Origin: Brienomyrus brachyistius
Taxonomy: Eukaryota; Chordata; Actinopteri; Osteoglossiformes; Mormyridae
NCBI RefSeq assembly: GCF_023856365.1
Contig: NC_064536.1
Span: 40,307,276-40,371,275, forward strand
Length of the DNA stretch: 64,000 nt
Direction: 5' to 3'
Both the position numbers and the translations under genes were made by a program. Position 1 is the stretch's first letter; each line of letters begins with the position of its first letter. The notes under the pieces were generated by a model. It had not been told where the DNA came from. It made no database searches and saw nothing but the letters and a program-made list of their open reading frames with translations. Positions 10,786 through 21,562 of this stretch are shown piece after piece.

Positions 10786-11600
10786 AATATGAATGTGCAA
10801 GATAAATGGCTGAACTAAAATACATTGAAATGCTTTTTGTATAAGTCATGTCAAGTGATTTTATTGAAAAAGTACAGTAAAAAAAACAATACATATTGTG
10901 CCAAAATGCTGTAGATAAAAATAGTACAATAAAAGCATGAAATACGTCATACAACCAGAGACATTGGATAAAGTTACATAAAATATATAATTTTAGTAAA
11001 TCAATGGGGATAAGATAAAAGCAGGAGTAACTGTAAACCTGGGTACAGAGAACGGCAGTAACCCAATCAGGATAAAAGCAGGAGTAACTCTCCAGGTCTT
11101 TGGTTGAAAGGTGTGGTTTAAGCCAGGCTATTGAACTCAGCTGACAGAAACACCCCTTCACAACAGCATTTATTTGTTTATCAAACTCAGTGATGAATCA
11201 AAGATGACACCAAGATTTTTAGTATGTGACTGGAAGTTCTCTGAATGAGGCCCTAATTGTTCTCATGAACAGACCCTGAGTGACCAAAACTCATTACCTC
11301 TGTCTTGTTTTCATTAATCTGGACGAAAGTCATTGCTGTCCTGTTCTTAATATCCTCCAGACAGTTAGAAAGGGCCACCAGAGAGCAGCAGTCACCAGGT
11401 TTTAATGGCAGATAGAGCTGCGTATCACCAGCATAGCAATGATATTTTACATAATAATGTTCACAAATAGAACCCAAAGGAAGCATGTATAGAGGGAATA
11501 GGAGAGGGCCTGTATCACAGGACTGGATATGTTTACAAGTAAGGCCATAGTACTGAAGGGCTGTGGCCATCCCACACAGTGACAAGCCCATTCATTCACC
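10786..11600 (-). pseudogene. L2/Maui-like LINE reverse transcriptase fragment
   Basis: Minus-strand frames at 11,591-11,253 and 11,161-10,784 show the L2-type order GPLLFPLYMLPLGSI, then HCYAGDTQLYLPLKPGD (catalytic YADD changed to YAGD), then QINENKTEVMSFG, followed by the later KGCFCQLSSIA block. Frames are interrupted between the blocks. The same fragment lies inverted at 37.6-38.3 kb, so it inserted before the inverted duplication. Confidence 0.8.
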
Positions 11601-11892
11601 TCATCTAGGCCTTTTACTAGGGATTTAAGGTCCTGGTTTTCCTCTTAGACCCTAGAACACACTGCCAAGCTCAGATTCCCGATCCTACATCCTGCTGAAG
11701 CCCTTCCCAAGATCAGACACTAGTTTTGTTTTCCTTGTTTTTATAGTAAAATGATGGTCTTTGAGTTTTATACATCATCACTGTTCTGTTAATTACACAT
11801 GACCTAATCTAAGTATTATACAAACCAAGCATCATTAGTTAGAGATGTCATGAGATGGAAAATCCTTATTCAGTTAATTATTTTCCCCACAG

Positions 11893-12207
11893 ATGCTGAT
11901 GGTGTGTCGACAGTGAAATGGGTCTGTGTATAGAGAGGATGATCTGTAACAGTCCCATGTTCCTATGGTGACAGATATATAAACTCATGTGAAATACTGG
12001 TGCAGAGGGTATAATGTGAGGTCATGTACTCCCATAGTACACACTGACTCTCCACAGGAGGGTAAAGTGTGAGTCAGAGATGATCCTGACCAGCGAGTCT
12101 TCACTGTGACCATCAACAATCTGACAGCTGAGGACTCCGATCGGTACTGGTGTGGTGTGAAGATCAGTGGAGCCTCTTTGATCAGGTTAATCTGTCAGTC
12201 ACTGATG
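11893..12207 (+). pseudogene. CD300/pIgR-like Ig V-domain exon, inactivated (left arm)
   Basis: Flanked by splice signals CCCCACAG| and ATG|GTAAG. The residues of a CMRF35/pIgR-type V domain are visible across frames: VTVPCSYGD, TVTINNLTAEDSDRYWCGV. There is an early TAG (specific to this copy), TGA codons before SVTV and after GKV, a +1 indel after YGD (this copy only), and a 2-nt insertion near the exon end that destroys the final strand. Several lesions are shared with the right-arm copy at 36,998-37,311, so the gene was already dead when duplicated. Confidence 0.75.
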
Positions 12208-12560
12208 GTAAGATGTCTGTACTGCAGACTGTAGCCAATGAGATGCACAGTATGTAACATGTCACTGAGTCAAAAAGGAAGGACCTTAACACAAACACAG
12301 AAGGAAAAAATGTTTTAATATTTCAAAAATCTGCATTTTAATTTAACTCAATATGATAAACGAGACTTGGAAGAAGTAACAGTGTCAGCTAAATTGGGCG
12401 ACTTCATGAGGTTAAATATGATAAGTAATATGTTAAAAAATGTCACTTTATTGGGCAAACATTTACATACAGTATGTATGTTGTAATGGGCTGATATTCA
12501 TAAACATTTCATTGCTGTGCAAATCTTTGAGTGTTTTACCTGTGTGTTCAAGTCCTCCAG

Positions 12561-12669
12561 GGCTGTCAGTGGGCAAACAGGAGGTGACGGGTGTGGATGG
12601 AGACAGTGTCAGTGTTACTATGGAAACAACAAAAGACAAAGGATGTGGTGTTTGATTGGGGGCTCCTGT
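12561..12669 (+). pseudogene. Second CD300-like V exon, truncated by a deletion (left arm)
   Basis: Starts after the acceptor TCCTCCAG|. It matches the first 40% of the right-arm exon at 36,366-36,644, including a shared frameshift before the first cysteine strand (SVSV then out of frame). It breaks off at CTCCTGT (12,663-12,669), where sequence homologous to 30.5 kb begins. No domain can be made from it. Confidence 0.75.
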
Positions 12670-12999
12670 CTATTTGGCTGATACAAGTTCTGCTCACTTC
12701 TGCTTGGGTTGCATGGATCACCAGCCACTTGTCACCAACTAACAGACCACAGCCTACCTGACTAATGTCATAACTGGTGCACCTAGGTATAAAATTTAGT
12801 CTCACTGTCTTCGAAAAAAGGCCACTGTCTGGAACCCCATGGAACCACATTTTTGATTCCTTAGGCAATTTTTACGCTATGTGACAAACAAAAACAACAC
12901 ACAAGTTTGTCTCAACACAGGCTCCATAGTCAAGAAAGCACAGCAGCACCTCTACTTTCAGCGGAAGCTGAGAAAAGTCCATCTCCCATCCTCACAACA

Positions 13000-13262
13000 T
13001 TTTACTGGGGAACTACTGAGAGCATCCTGAGCAGCTGCATCACGGTCTGATTTGGGAACTGCCTCGCCTCAGATCACAAGACCAGCGGATAGCGAGGATA
13101 GCTGAGAAGATTATTAGAGTCTCTCTCCCCTTCATCATGGACATTCACATCACACGCTCCATCCGCAAAGCCACCAACATTTTGGATGACCGCACCCACC
13201 CCTCACATAATCTTTTCACTCTCCTAGCATCTGGAAAAGCATTCAGGCCTCAGGGACTGATC
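13000..13262 (+). pseudogene. LINE ORF2 C-terminal fragment
   Basis: The + strand encodes, with interruptions, the LINE tail pattern ESILSSCITV..FGNCLASDHKT and later IRKATNI..D..HPSHNLFTL. The inverted copy is at about 29,850-30,190. A short degraded fragment. Confidence 0.6.
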
Positions 13263-13269
13263 TGATACC

Positions 13270-13276
13270 ACACACA

Positions 13277-13306
<30 letters not shown>
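13270..13306 (+). repeat. (AC)n microsatellite
   Basis: Nearly uninterrupted AC dinucleotides. The right-arm counterpart near 29,860 is a shorter GT run. Confidence 0.9.
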
Positions 13307-13309
<3 letters not shown>

Positions 13310-13342
13310 TGTAATTATAATACCGTGGGGACTCTCCATTCA

Positions 13343-13704
13343 GGGGCGGCATGGTGGTGCAGTGGTTAGCACTGCTGCCTCACACCTCTGGGACCCGGGT
13401 TCGAGTCTCCGCCTGGGTCACATGTGTGTGGAGTTTGCATGTTCTCCCCATGTTGTCGTGGGGTTTCCTCCGGGTACTCCGGTTTCCCCCCACAGTCCAA
13501 AAACATGCTGAGGCTAATTGGCGTCGCTGAATTGCCCATAGGTGTGCATTTGTGAGTGACTGGTGTGTGAGTGTGCCCTGCGATGGGCTGGCCCCCCATC
13601 CTGGGTTGTTCCCTGCCTCGTGCCCATTGCTTCCGGGATAGGCTCCGGACCCCCCGCGACCCAATAGGATAAGCGGTTTGGAAAATGGATGGATGGATGG
13701 ATGG
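13343..13704 (+). mobile_element. Full-length tRNA-headed SINE with target-site duplication
   Basis: Begins GGGGCGGCATGGTGGTGCAG, with tRNA-like box sequences GTGGTGCAGTGGTTAGCAC and GGGTTCGAGTC, and ends in four GGAT repeats. It is flanked by identical 12-bp direct repeats ACTCTCCATTCA (13,331-13,342 and 13,705-13,716), as expected of LINE-driven retrotransposition. It is absent from the corresponding right-arm site near 29,830, so it is younger than the inverted duplication. Confidence 0.85.
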
Positions 13705-14285
13705 ACTCTCCATTCATTTCTATGGGGAAAACTGTAATCCCAACATGACAACTTTAACCCCTACCAACCCCTAACCTTAACCATATGTAACCAAACCAAA
13801 TACAAGACTTTTGGCATAGTTAGTTTTTTGACTGTATTTACAGATCTTTGTGAGTACCTGAAAATGCCCCCCAAAACATCAAAATAACAGGTTTTTGTCA
13901 CATTGTGGGGGACATTTGGTCCCCACAATGTAATATACACCTAATCCACACACACACACAGATTAGGTATCTGAATCTTTGTGGAGATTCTCCATTCATT
14001 TGTACGGGCGTAACCCCAATCCTAACTATGGCAACCTTAAACATTGCAGTAGTTACCAAGCAGTAACAGTAAGCAACCAAACAAAATGCAAGACTTTTTG
14101 AATTATTCCTTTGACTGCATTCACAGAATTTAATAAAATTCAGTATCGTCTTACTTTCGGGATCGAAAACATGTCCCTACAAAGTCAACATAACATGTTT
14201 TTATAGCACTATGTACATGACCACCCACCCAAACGCGTACACACACACAAACAGACACAAACAGGCCTACCTACAGTATACCCTC
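13705..14285 (+). repeat. Two tandem copies of a fish interspersed repeat
   Basis: Two successive diverged copies of a unit starting CTCCATTCATTT, with CTAACCTTAACC-type and ACAAAATGCAAGACTTTT blocks, ending in AC-rich tails (13,950 and 14,240). The right arm (29,540-29,830) carries only the second copy. Confidence 0.6.
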
Positions 14286-14689
14286 TGTTGGAGAAAGCGT
14301 CAGGCTTTCCACTCCAACTCTGCACACACTATTAATTATGAGACAACACACTTAAAGTTTTACTTGCGCAAGGGTAACCACACTCTCTGCATGCTAGGCT
14401 ACAAACGAATGTGTTACAAAGGGTGGTTCCCCTTGGCACCTTTATTTATAGTCAATGGGGGGCAGGGGTCTTGGAGTGAGAACAAAGAAAGGACTGTGAG
14501 AGTAAGAAGAAGTTGTGGTTTTACTCAGGTGGACAACTATTTAAACACGTACTCAGGATACGTGTAAACTAATATAATCTAAAGTATGAAGATAAAGGAA
14601 AACAAAATAATGTATATACATATTTACACTCATTGCTGATTATACAGAAATGATAACAAATGATTAATAACAGTTTCTTCAACCTAACA
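14286..14689. mobile_element. Solo LTR (family X) joined to the ERV1 5' LTR remnant
   Basis: 404 bp from TGTTGG to CCTAACA. It is the inverted counterpart of the solo LTR inside ERV1 gag (16,835-17,180) along nearly its whole length, and the ends are exactly those of that copy. It has no matching target duplication: the left flank is CCCTC, the right flank GGTGT. The left flank is arm sequence shared with 29.54 kb; the right flank is mid-LTR of ERV1. I infer a hybrid LTR left by recombination between two family-X copies. Confidence 0.75.
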
Positions 14690-14829
14690 GGTGTAAAACA
14701 GTACTGAACACACTTTACGTGTCCAGCCTTGGATGTAACTTCATTGTTGCAATAAAGACTGAATTCTGGATACTACACAAGCGGCCCTCTGACTTCTGAT
14801 TTGGCGGGGAAGGAGAAAAAACCACGACA
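14690..14829 (+). repeat. ERV1 5' LTR, R-U5 remnant
   Basis: 140 bp match the last 140 bp of the 3' LTR (25,479-25,618), including GCAATAAAGACTGAATTCTG (polyadenylation signal 14,751-14,756) and the end ACCACGACA. All of U3, including the TATA box, is missing. The break falls just after the position of TATATAAAAATT in the 3' LTR. Confidence 0.85.
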
Positions 14830-14834
14830 TAAAT

Positions 14835-14852
14835 TGGCGTCACGAACAGGAT
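14835..14852 (+). promoter_or_regulatory. ERV1 primer-binding site
   Basis: TGGCGTCACGAACAGGAT starts five bases after the LTR end, the normal position for a tRNA primer site, and opens with TGG as required. It resembles but does not equal the tRNA-Lys type site; I cannot assign the primer tRNA. Confidence 0.65.
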
Positions 14853-16230
14853 CGGAGAAGAGACCTGGGGAGGCGACCACCTGGCGGAGAACTGGGAGAC
14901 ACCCGTCTGCATTTGAGCGGCGCGCCCAAACATAGGTAAGGAAAGCTTTTTATTATTGTTTAATAGAATAGGAAAATAGAATAAGGAGACGGAGACGGGG
15001 GTGTCTCGGGGACATACGCCGCCAGGCAGAGCCTCCCGGTAAGGGTACTCGCCGATTAGAAGAACTAAAGATAGGAGAGCTGTTTGTGCAGTGTCCAGTG
15101 GGCCCAGTGTGTGTGTGATGTGAGAGAAATCCCTAAAGGAAGGGTCACGTGTGGATATTCCCTCACAGATAAGCGCCTTGAAGGAGGGGAAAGTTGACCC
15201 TGAGGGCTTGATATACTGTTGCGAGGCATAGAGGCCTTGAAGGTTTAATAGTGATTTAAAGGTATTGCCCTGAGAGAGGGCCAGTGTTTGTGCTGCAGGT
15301 TCTTGGATTAGTGTGAGTCAGAGACATCGCCCTAAGAGAGGGGGGTCTCCCTGTTCTGATAAAGTAAAGGTTGGGTGGCCCTAAGGGAGGGGCCCGTGTG
15401 TTTTAAGTTGTTAAATGCTGTTATGTCGTGATGCAAAGATATTGCTAAGTTGTTAAGGAATTGTTTTAAGCAAAGGTTATGTTGTGTTGCAAATAAAATA
15501 TTGGTAAAGTAATAAGGCCAGAGAGAGCCTAAGTATTAGAAGTTGTGGGGATTTTAAAGGTCTGCTGGATCAGATTGGTTTTGTTATGCAGAAGTGGGGA
15601 AAGTGATCATATATGCATTTTTGGGTTGAATCAGAGAAAAAGCACATATATTTTTGACGGATAAGTTGAGTGATAAGGTGTATGAAGCAGAAATAAGCAC
15701 CCCAGAGGTAAAACTGCTTAGAAAACTAAAATTAAAAAGGGATCAATCTAGCAGGGGGACTGGATAGAGCATTTGTGCATTTCTATAAAAAATCAATTAT
15801 AGTAGTGGAAGTGCAGGTAGGTGAGTTTAGAATTTTGACAAATCTCAAAATAAAGTTTTTTGAATAAAATGTGATTAGAATATTCTATGGACTATAGAGA
15901 CTAAGTTTAGAGATAAAGGGTATTAAAGCACATCTTTGTGAGAGAACAACAGGTCATAGACAAGGGGTTTTGTGACCTTCCATGGAATTAGAGAGTTTAA
16001 CAGAGAAAGCGTGAGGAGGCTCGTGTGCATGGTGGACAGGCAAACGTAAAATCAGGCTGATAAAAAGGAGAGAAGGGAGGCTTTTGTATATGTGTGCCCA
16101 TAGATAATTGGGTGCAACGTTAGGAGTAAGTAGAAAATAATTTAGAGTCAGTGACACTTTAAGGTGAAGTAGGTTCAGTCAGGGAGAGAATTCTTATTAA
16201 GGAAAAGAAAGGAAAACAATAGAACACGGG
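14853..16230 (+). other. ERV1 5' leader with consensus splice donor
   Basis: About 1.4 kb between primer site and gag, rich in short repeats of the type CCCTNAGNGAGGG. CATAG|GTAAGGA at 14,935/14,936 is a strong donor in the right place for the spliced env message. No frame of note; packaging functions would be expected here by analogy. Confidence 0.55.
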
Positions 16231-18612
16231 TTGGCTGTGAGGAAATTTGGTCATTTTTATACCAGACAGGAAAACAGCCCAAGTGACAGTAGAGTGGAGG
16301 AAAACAGTAAAATGAAGGGCCCAGTAAAGGCAGCAGACACACCAGTACAGCAGCTGGGGAGGGAGCACCCCCTGCTTAAAACAAAGATAGAAAAGATGTC
16401 TAAAAAGTGGGAGAATAGAACAAAGGCCCTGGTAACTAAGTGGCCTAAAGGGGGCACATGGGATGTAGCAGTGTGTGAGGAGATGGAGACTCTGATAAAG
16501 TATCATAAGGCTAATAAGAACACAGAAAGGCGTAAAAAGAAAAGGCGTAAGGAACTGGAAGTTTTGAGGTTGTTTAAAGTAAAGGGAGAGACCCGGAGAA
16601 GGGACCAGAAAGCAATGAGAAAGGCATTAAGTGAGAAAGAAGAGATGAGGAAGGAAGAAATATGGCCACCGTCTTATCAAAGTCAATACCCGTTAGTGGA
16701 AGCCCCACCTCCTTCGTACAAGGGTCAGTTTCCAGTAATAGAGGGGAAGGTAGAATTCAAAGGTGAGGTGACACAGACGGAGGAAGCAGGAAGGGAGCAG
16801 AAAGGAACGGCAAGTTGTTTAGATGGATACAGGGTGTTAGGTTGAAGAAACAGTTGTTAATCATCTTGTTATCATTTCTGTATGATCAACAATGAATGTA
16901 AATACATATATACGTTATTTCTTATCTTCTAGCCACATACTCTTAGCTATTGTACTCTAAGTAGGTGGTTAACAGCTGCCTACTTAGATAAGAATCTCAC
17001 TTCCCTCTCTTGCGCCCCCCACTGATTATAAATAAAGAAGCCAAGGGGAACCACCCTTTGTAACACATTCTGCTGTAGTTTGCATTGCAGAGAGTGTGGG
17101 TACCCCTGCAAGTAAAACTGTAAAGTGTGTGTCTCGTAAATGTGGAGTTGGGGTGGAAACGCCGGGCGCTTTCCCCAACACAGGGAAGTGAGTGCATTGC
17201 TGCGGCAGGCTGTGGAGGAAGGACTGCAAGGAAGTGAGCTAATAACAGAAGGCCAGGCATGTGGATCTGAGAAAAGGGGAAGTGCTAAAAAGGTGGGGTA
17301 CGGAGTAAGTAGTGGTAGTGATGCAGAAGGGCTGATGCACCTGCTGGACACCCCTAACCCTCCATCTAAAGGATGGAGTCAGTTTCAGGAGAAGGAGACG
17401 GAAACAGAAAGTGAGGAAGGAGTAGAGGATAGAGTAGTGAGAAGCAGGAGGGCTGTAAGGGCCCCCACCAGGTACACTCCGATTACACTTCCGTTAATGG
17501 TGAAAGGAGCACAGACACAGTATGTGCCGTGGGCAGGACAGGATCTGGAGGGCCTGCTTCTCAGACTCCCAGTCTTAGCAGAAGGGGCCGGAAAGTGGAT
17601 AAAAGCATTAGAGGAGGAAACTATGGGTCGGCTCCTGGCGATAGGGGACATAAAGGCAGTTATGGCTCGCGCTTTGGGGGTGGACGCAATGGAGAGATTG
17701 CTGCGAAGCAGTGGCCTGGCAGCGGCGACAGGGACTCCTTTGAATGATGCATGTCCCTTTGGCGGTTACCGTGCTAACCTCTGGCACCAGCTGCGATTAA
17801 TGTTTCCTCCACGGCTGAGTGTGGTTGAAATGAAGGTGGAGCCCATAAAGGAGGGGGAGAGCCCAGCTGCCTATCTGCAAGCTCAAGAAAAACGGTGGCG
17901 CACTGAGACAGAGCAGGACCTGCAGAATCCGGCATTCAGAGGTCTGTACCGGAGGGCACTGCAGGACGCGCTCCCTAAGCCAGTGAGAACCAGGCTAAGG
18001 CAAGTTGTGGGACTTATTATTATGCCTGAGGAGCAGTACCGTGAGCAGCTGATTCATGCTATTGACTTGTACAGAGAGGAGGAGGACTCTGCTAAAGAGC
18101 GTGAGAGGGAGCTGACAAAGAAACTGAATCAGATGCAGCTGGAGGAGCTGACCGCTAAAAAGAAAAAAGTCCAGGCACCAGTGGTCTCTCCGGACCCCAG
18201 CCCCCGGGGGCAGCCTGTGGACAGCTGACAGTCTCCTGTCGCTGGGGCCCCTCAGAATACTAATTGGCCTTCGGTCCCTGATTGGAATAGAGAGAATAGA
18301 TATGATAGGTGGGGGGGGGGGTGATCAGAGAGCACCTGATTTCCCACAAATGAGACAATCCCAGTCTATGGGAAGACTGGAGAACAGGCCACTTCAGCTG
18401 GTGTGCTGGAACTGTAACCAGCCCGGACACACCTCTAGAGTCTGCCCAAATCCACCCTTTCGGGGGTGAGCCCGACACGCCCTATGGGCCCGGTTAATCC
18501 AGGAGGCTCTGTAGGTCCAATGCCAAATAGAGGCAGGGGTGGCAATCCGCAGTTGCAGAATAACAGATCACGGGGTCCGATCAACCCATGGGCCCAGGGA
18601 CGTTTATTCTAG
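16231..18612 (+). pseudogene. gag: ERV1 gag (matrix, capsid, nucleocapsid), broken
   Basis: Structural polyprotein. The first open part (16,231-16,845) has the matrix signature KWPKGGTW, a basic stretch (RRKKKRRK) and late-domain motifs PPSY (residues 146-149) and PPPSY (159-163). A solo LTR interrupts it at 16,835. The second part (to TGA at 18,226) is capsid, with GESPAAYLQAQEKRW and a highly charged C-terminal helix. A CCHC knuckle (CWNC..GH....C, 18,404-18,445) follows in another frame after an 11-G run (18,311-18,321). A further shift near 18,465 restores the frame that ends at UAG 18,610-18,612. No N-terminal MG myristoylation signal is seen, so the true start may be lost. Lesions: LTR insertion, nonsense codon and two frameshifts. 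Confidence 0.85.
16835..17180. mobile_element. Solo LTR (family X) inside ERV1 gag
   Basis: 346 bp, TGTTAGG ... CCCCAACA, flanked by a perfect 5-bp target duplication CAGGG (16,830-16,834 and 17,181-17,185). It contains TATAAATAAAG near 17,026, which could be TATA box or poly(A) signal, so orientation is uncertain. Insert plus duplication is 351 bp, a multiple of three, so the gag frame is the same on both sides although the LTR brings its own stop codon. Confidence 0.9.
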
Positions 18613-18645
18613 GGGTGCCCAGAGAATCCTAAAGGGGTATCTCAG

Positions 18646-19128
18646 ATGCCAATGTTGAGTAAGGGGTCTGAGGCTGAGCCGATGCTGCAGGTTCAAATAA
18701 ATGGCAAAGTAATTCCAATGATGATAGACACTGGAGCCACCTACACTTGTGTAAGACTAAAAGATGCCAATCATATCCCCCGGTCCGCTGAGAAGGTCAG
18801 GACCATAGGATTCTCGGGACAAGTGCAGCATATTCCAAAATCTGCTCCAGTGGAGATTAAGATAGGGGACAAAAATGTAAATATGCCCATACTAATATCA
18901 GAGCACACCCCAGTGAATTTGTTAGGCAGAGATGCTTTGTGTCAGCTGCAGATAGACATAAAATGTACAGAAGGGGGTGTAGAGGTGCTCAGTGGACAGT
19001 ACAGCCTCATGCGACAAAATTTGTTGTTCTATAAAGGGCAGTATAGTTCATATGGGATTGAAGATGATACTGGAAAAATTTGGGAAATTTTAGGACAGTG
19101 GAGTCCATTTATACAGGAACAAATATAG
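18646..19128 (+). pseudogene. pro: ERV1 protease region
   Basis: Open in the same frame as the UAG at 18,610 that ends gag, the arrangement of a readthrough gag-pro-pol. The aspartic protease active site DTGA is at residues 28-31 counted from 18,646, with the flap region GFSG and the C-terminal LLGRDAL block all present. The frame ends at 19,128, where the following pol sequence continues in another frame. The protease core itself looks undamaged, but it is cut off from RT. Confidence 0.85.
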
Positions 19129-21558
19129 CAATAGGTTTGTTGCGATGGGGAAAATTCAGTGATCCTGAAATAAAGGGTGAGTGGGATCAGCTCATAGAGT
19201 CTCTGCCTGGCTGGGAGAAAGAAAGGATGTACATGATAACAGACGGGATAATATTAGGCCCTGAGGGAGTAGCCATTCCGATACGGAAAATGGGAATAGT
19301 GGGAGAATGGTACAACATACCAGACACGGAGCCCCACATAGCGATGGCTTTTAATCAGTCCATGCTGGATCTGGGAGAAATGATGCAGCGAGCAAAGCAG
19401 GTGGTTTGGGTGCCGACGGTGTGTGAAGGCGTACAGGCAGCGGCAGGAGAGAAGATGTTAAGGATTCAGTGGAGTGCAAAGGTTGTAGGTGATTTGAAGT
19501 TAGACAACAGAGATCCGTGGCTGTGGAGCATGATAGGAGTACAGTGTGATGCAAAAGAAAGTACAGAGGAATGTTGGCAGGAAATGGAAAGAGAAGTGCC
19601 TGAGGAGGTGTGGACTGCTCACGATAGATGTAGGCCTAGTAAATTCAGCTAGCCCAGTGGAAATTTATCTTAAACCAGGGTGCACACCACCCTGGAAAAA
19701 CCAGTATCCCTTGAAACCTGAAGCCGAGGAAGGTATAAGGGAAACGATAGAGGGATTACTGGATGCAGGGGTGTTGGTGCCTACCATTAGTTGCTGCAAC
19801 ACCCCCCTCTTGCCTGTGCCAAAGGCAGGAGGTGAAAAGTGGAGGCTGGTACATGATTTGCGTGCAGTAAATGAGGTAGTGGAGGATCAGACAGCAGAAG
19901 TTCCCAATCCACACACCCTGTTGACAAATGTGCCCCCCAATGCAAAATGGTTTACAGTTGTGGATTTGTGTTCAGCGTTTTTCAGTGTGCCCCTTGCAGA
20001 ACAGTCACAGTTTCTGTTTGCTTTCACCTACAGGGGTCAGCAGTATGCCTACACGAGGATGCCACAGGGATTTAAGCATTCGCCGCATGTTTTTAATCAG
20101 GTGCTTAAGGCAGACTTAGATGGACTGAATTTAAAAAGTACAGTAATACAGTATGTGGATGATCTATTGTTGTGTGCTGAAACGCTGGCAGACTGCCACC
20201 AGGACTCAGTGCAGTTGCTGAAGGTCTTGGCGAAAGGGGGGCATAAGGTGTCCAAGGCCAAGCTGCAGTACTGCCAAGAGCAGGTTACGTACTTGGGGCG
20301 TGAGATCAGCCACGGGAGGAAAGCTATAGCAGCAGAACAGCTAAAGGGGATCACTAAGGCTCCGAAACCCATGACTGTGTCACAGATGCTGACTTTTTTA
20401 GGGATGACAGGATTCAGCATGGACTGGATTGAGGACTACGCTGTGAAGGTGGCACCGTTGCGGGCACTGATAAAGGAGGAGGGCCACACTAATTTGAAGG
20501 CCTCCTTAATTTGGACAAATGAGGTCTCGGTAGCATTTGAATCTATCAAGCAGGAGCTACAGAATGCACCTGCTCTGGGCCTCCCAGACTACACCAAGCC
20601 ATTTTATCTGTATGTCAGGAACAGGAAGGACGGCTTTGGGACAGCTCTGCTCACTCAGGACTTGTGTCCTGGCAGACGGAAGCAGCCATTGGCATACTAT
20701 AGCATGAAGCTGGACAATGTGGCTCAGGGATGCCCACCCTGTTTCCAGGGAGTGGTGGCTGCCTATTTAGGCTATGAAAAGGCCACTGCCATCACGATGG
20801 GTTATCCAGTGACAATTTATACTTCACATAAGGTGGTGGACCTTATTGACAAAGGCAAATTTGTGTTGACCCCAGCAAGGCAGCTAGCGTACTTTGCATT
20901 TCTCACTTACCCGGATGTGACAATAAAGCGCTGCACTACAGTAAACCCTGCAGACAGCATTCCCCTGGAGGATGAGGGGCAGCCACATAAGTGTGTGGCA
21001 GAGTCTTTGGTTTACACTAAACTGAGAGCAGACTTGGAGAGTTCTCCCATTGAAAATAGCGAGATGGTGTTGTTTGTGGACGGCTCATGTTGGAGAGATG
21101 GGGATGCCTTAAAGGCTGGGTTTGCTGTAGTTCAGGCACAGGGTGATGATTTTTACACTCTCGTTTCAGAGCCAGCGGCACAACCGTGTTCCGCTCAATT
21201 AGCGGAGCTAAAGGCTTTGACTGAAGCGTGCCGGCGAGGACAACATAAGACGGTTACTATCTACACAGACTCTGCATACGCACACGGTGTATGCCATCTC
21301 TTTGGAGCAGTCTGGAAGCAAAGGGGGTTTCACAAAAGTGACGGCTCCCCCATTCAGCATTATAATCAGATTTTGGAGTTGCTACATGCAATGATGCGTC
21401 CTAAGCGTTTGGCTATTATTAAGTGTCAGGCCCACCGCAAAGGTCGTGATTTTGTTATACAAGGCAATGCGGCCGCTGATGCGGCAGCCAGGGCAGCTGC
21501 ACAGGTCAGGGCTGCTCATCTTTTGCCTATGGTGACTGTAGAGCCTTACTGTTTCTGA
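19080..21558 (+). pseudogene. pol: ERV1 reverse transcriptase and RNase H
   Basis: A linker reads in frame 3 (19,080-19,652) and then shifts near 19,617 into a 670-codon frame (to 21,558). RT blocks in order: WRLVHDLRAVNE, FTVVDLCSAFFSVPL, MPQGFKHSP and catalytic YVDD (20,152-20,163). The connection domain is followed by RNase H with its acidic residues in FVDGS, LAELKAL, YTDSAYA and the NAAADAAAR block. This is the longest open stretch of the provirus. Two frame changes (about 19,120 and 19,617) and the change to the integrase frame at 21,558 prevent a single polyprotein. Confidence 0.92.
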
Positions 21559-21562
21559 TCTG

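Larger units (their letters stand above)
10786..14285 (-). repeat. Inverted duplication, left arm, inner segment
   Basis: 10,860-12,669 is the reverse complement of about 36,536-38,290. From 12,663 on it is the reverse complement of about 29,537-30,523. The two right-hand blocks are 6 kb apart, the left-hand ones adjacent. The arm ends at 14,285, exactly where a solo LTR begins. A SINE and an extra repeat unit (13,343-13,950) are present only in the left arm. Confidence 0.85.

Noticed and set aside
11893..12669. Functional immune receptor gene in the left arm
   Set aside because: Several stops and frameshifts, a truncated second V exon, and no transmembrane exon downstream.
14286..14829. Reading 14,286-14,829 as one complete ERV1 5' LTR (TGT...ACA)
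   Set aside because: The first 404 bp are a complete LTR-X, shown by the copy in gag with its own target duplication, and they do not match the 3' LTR of ERV1.
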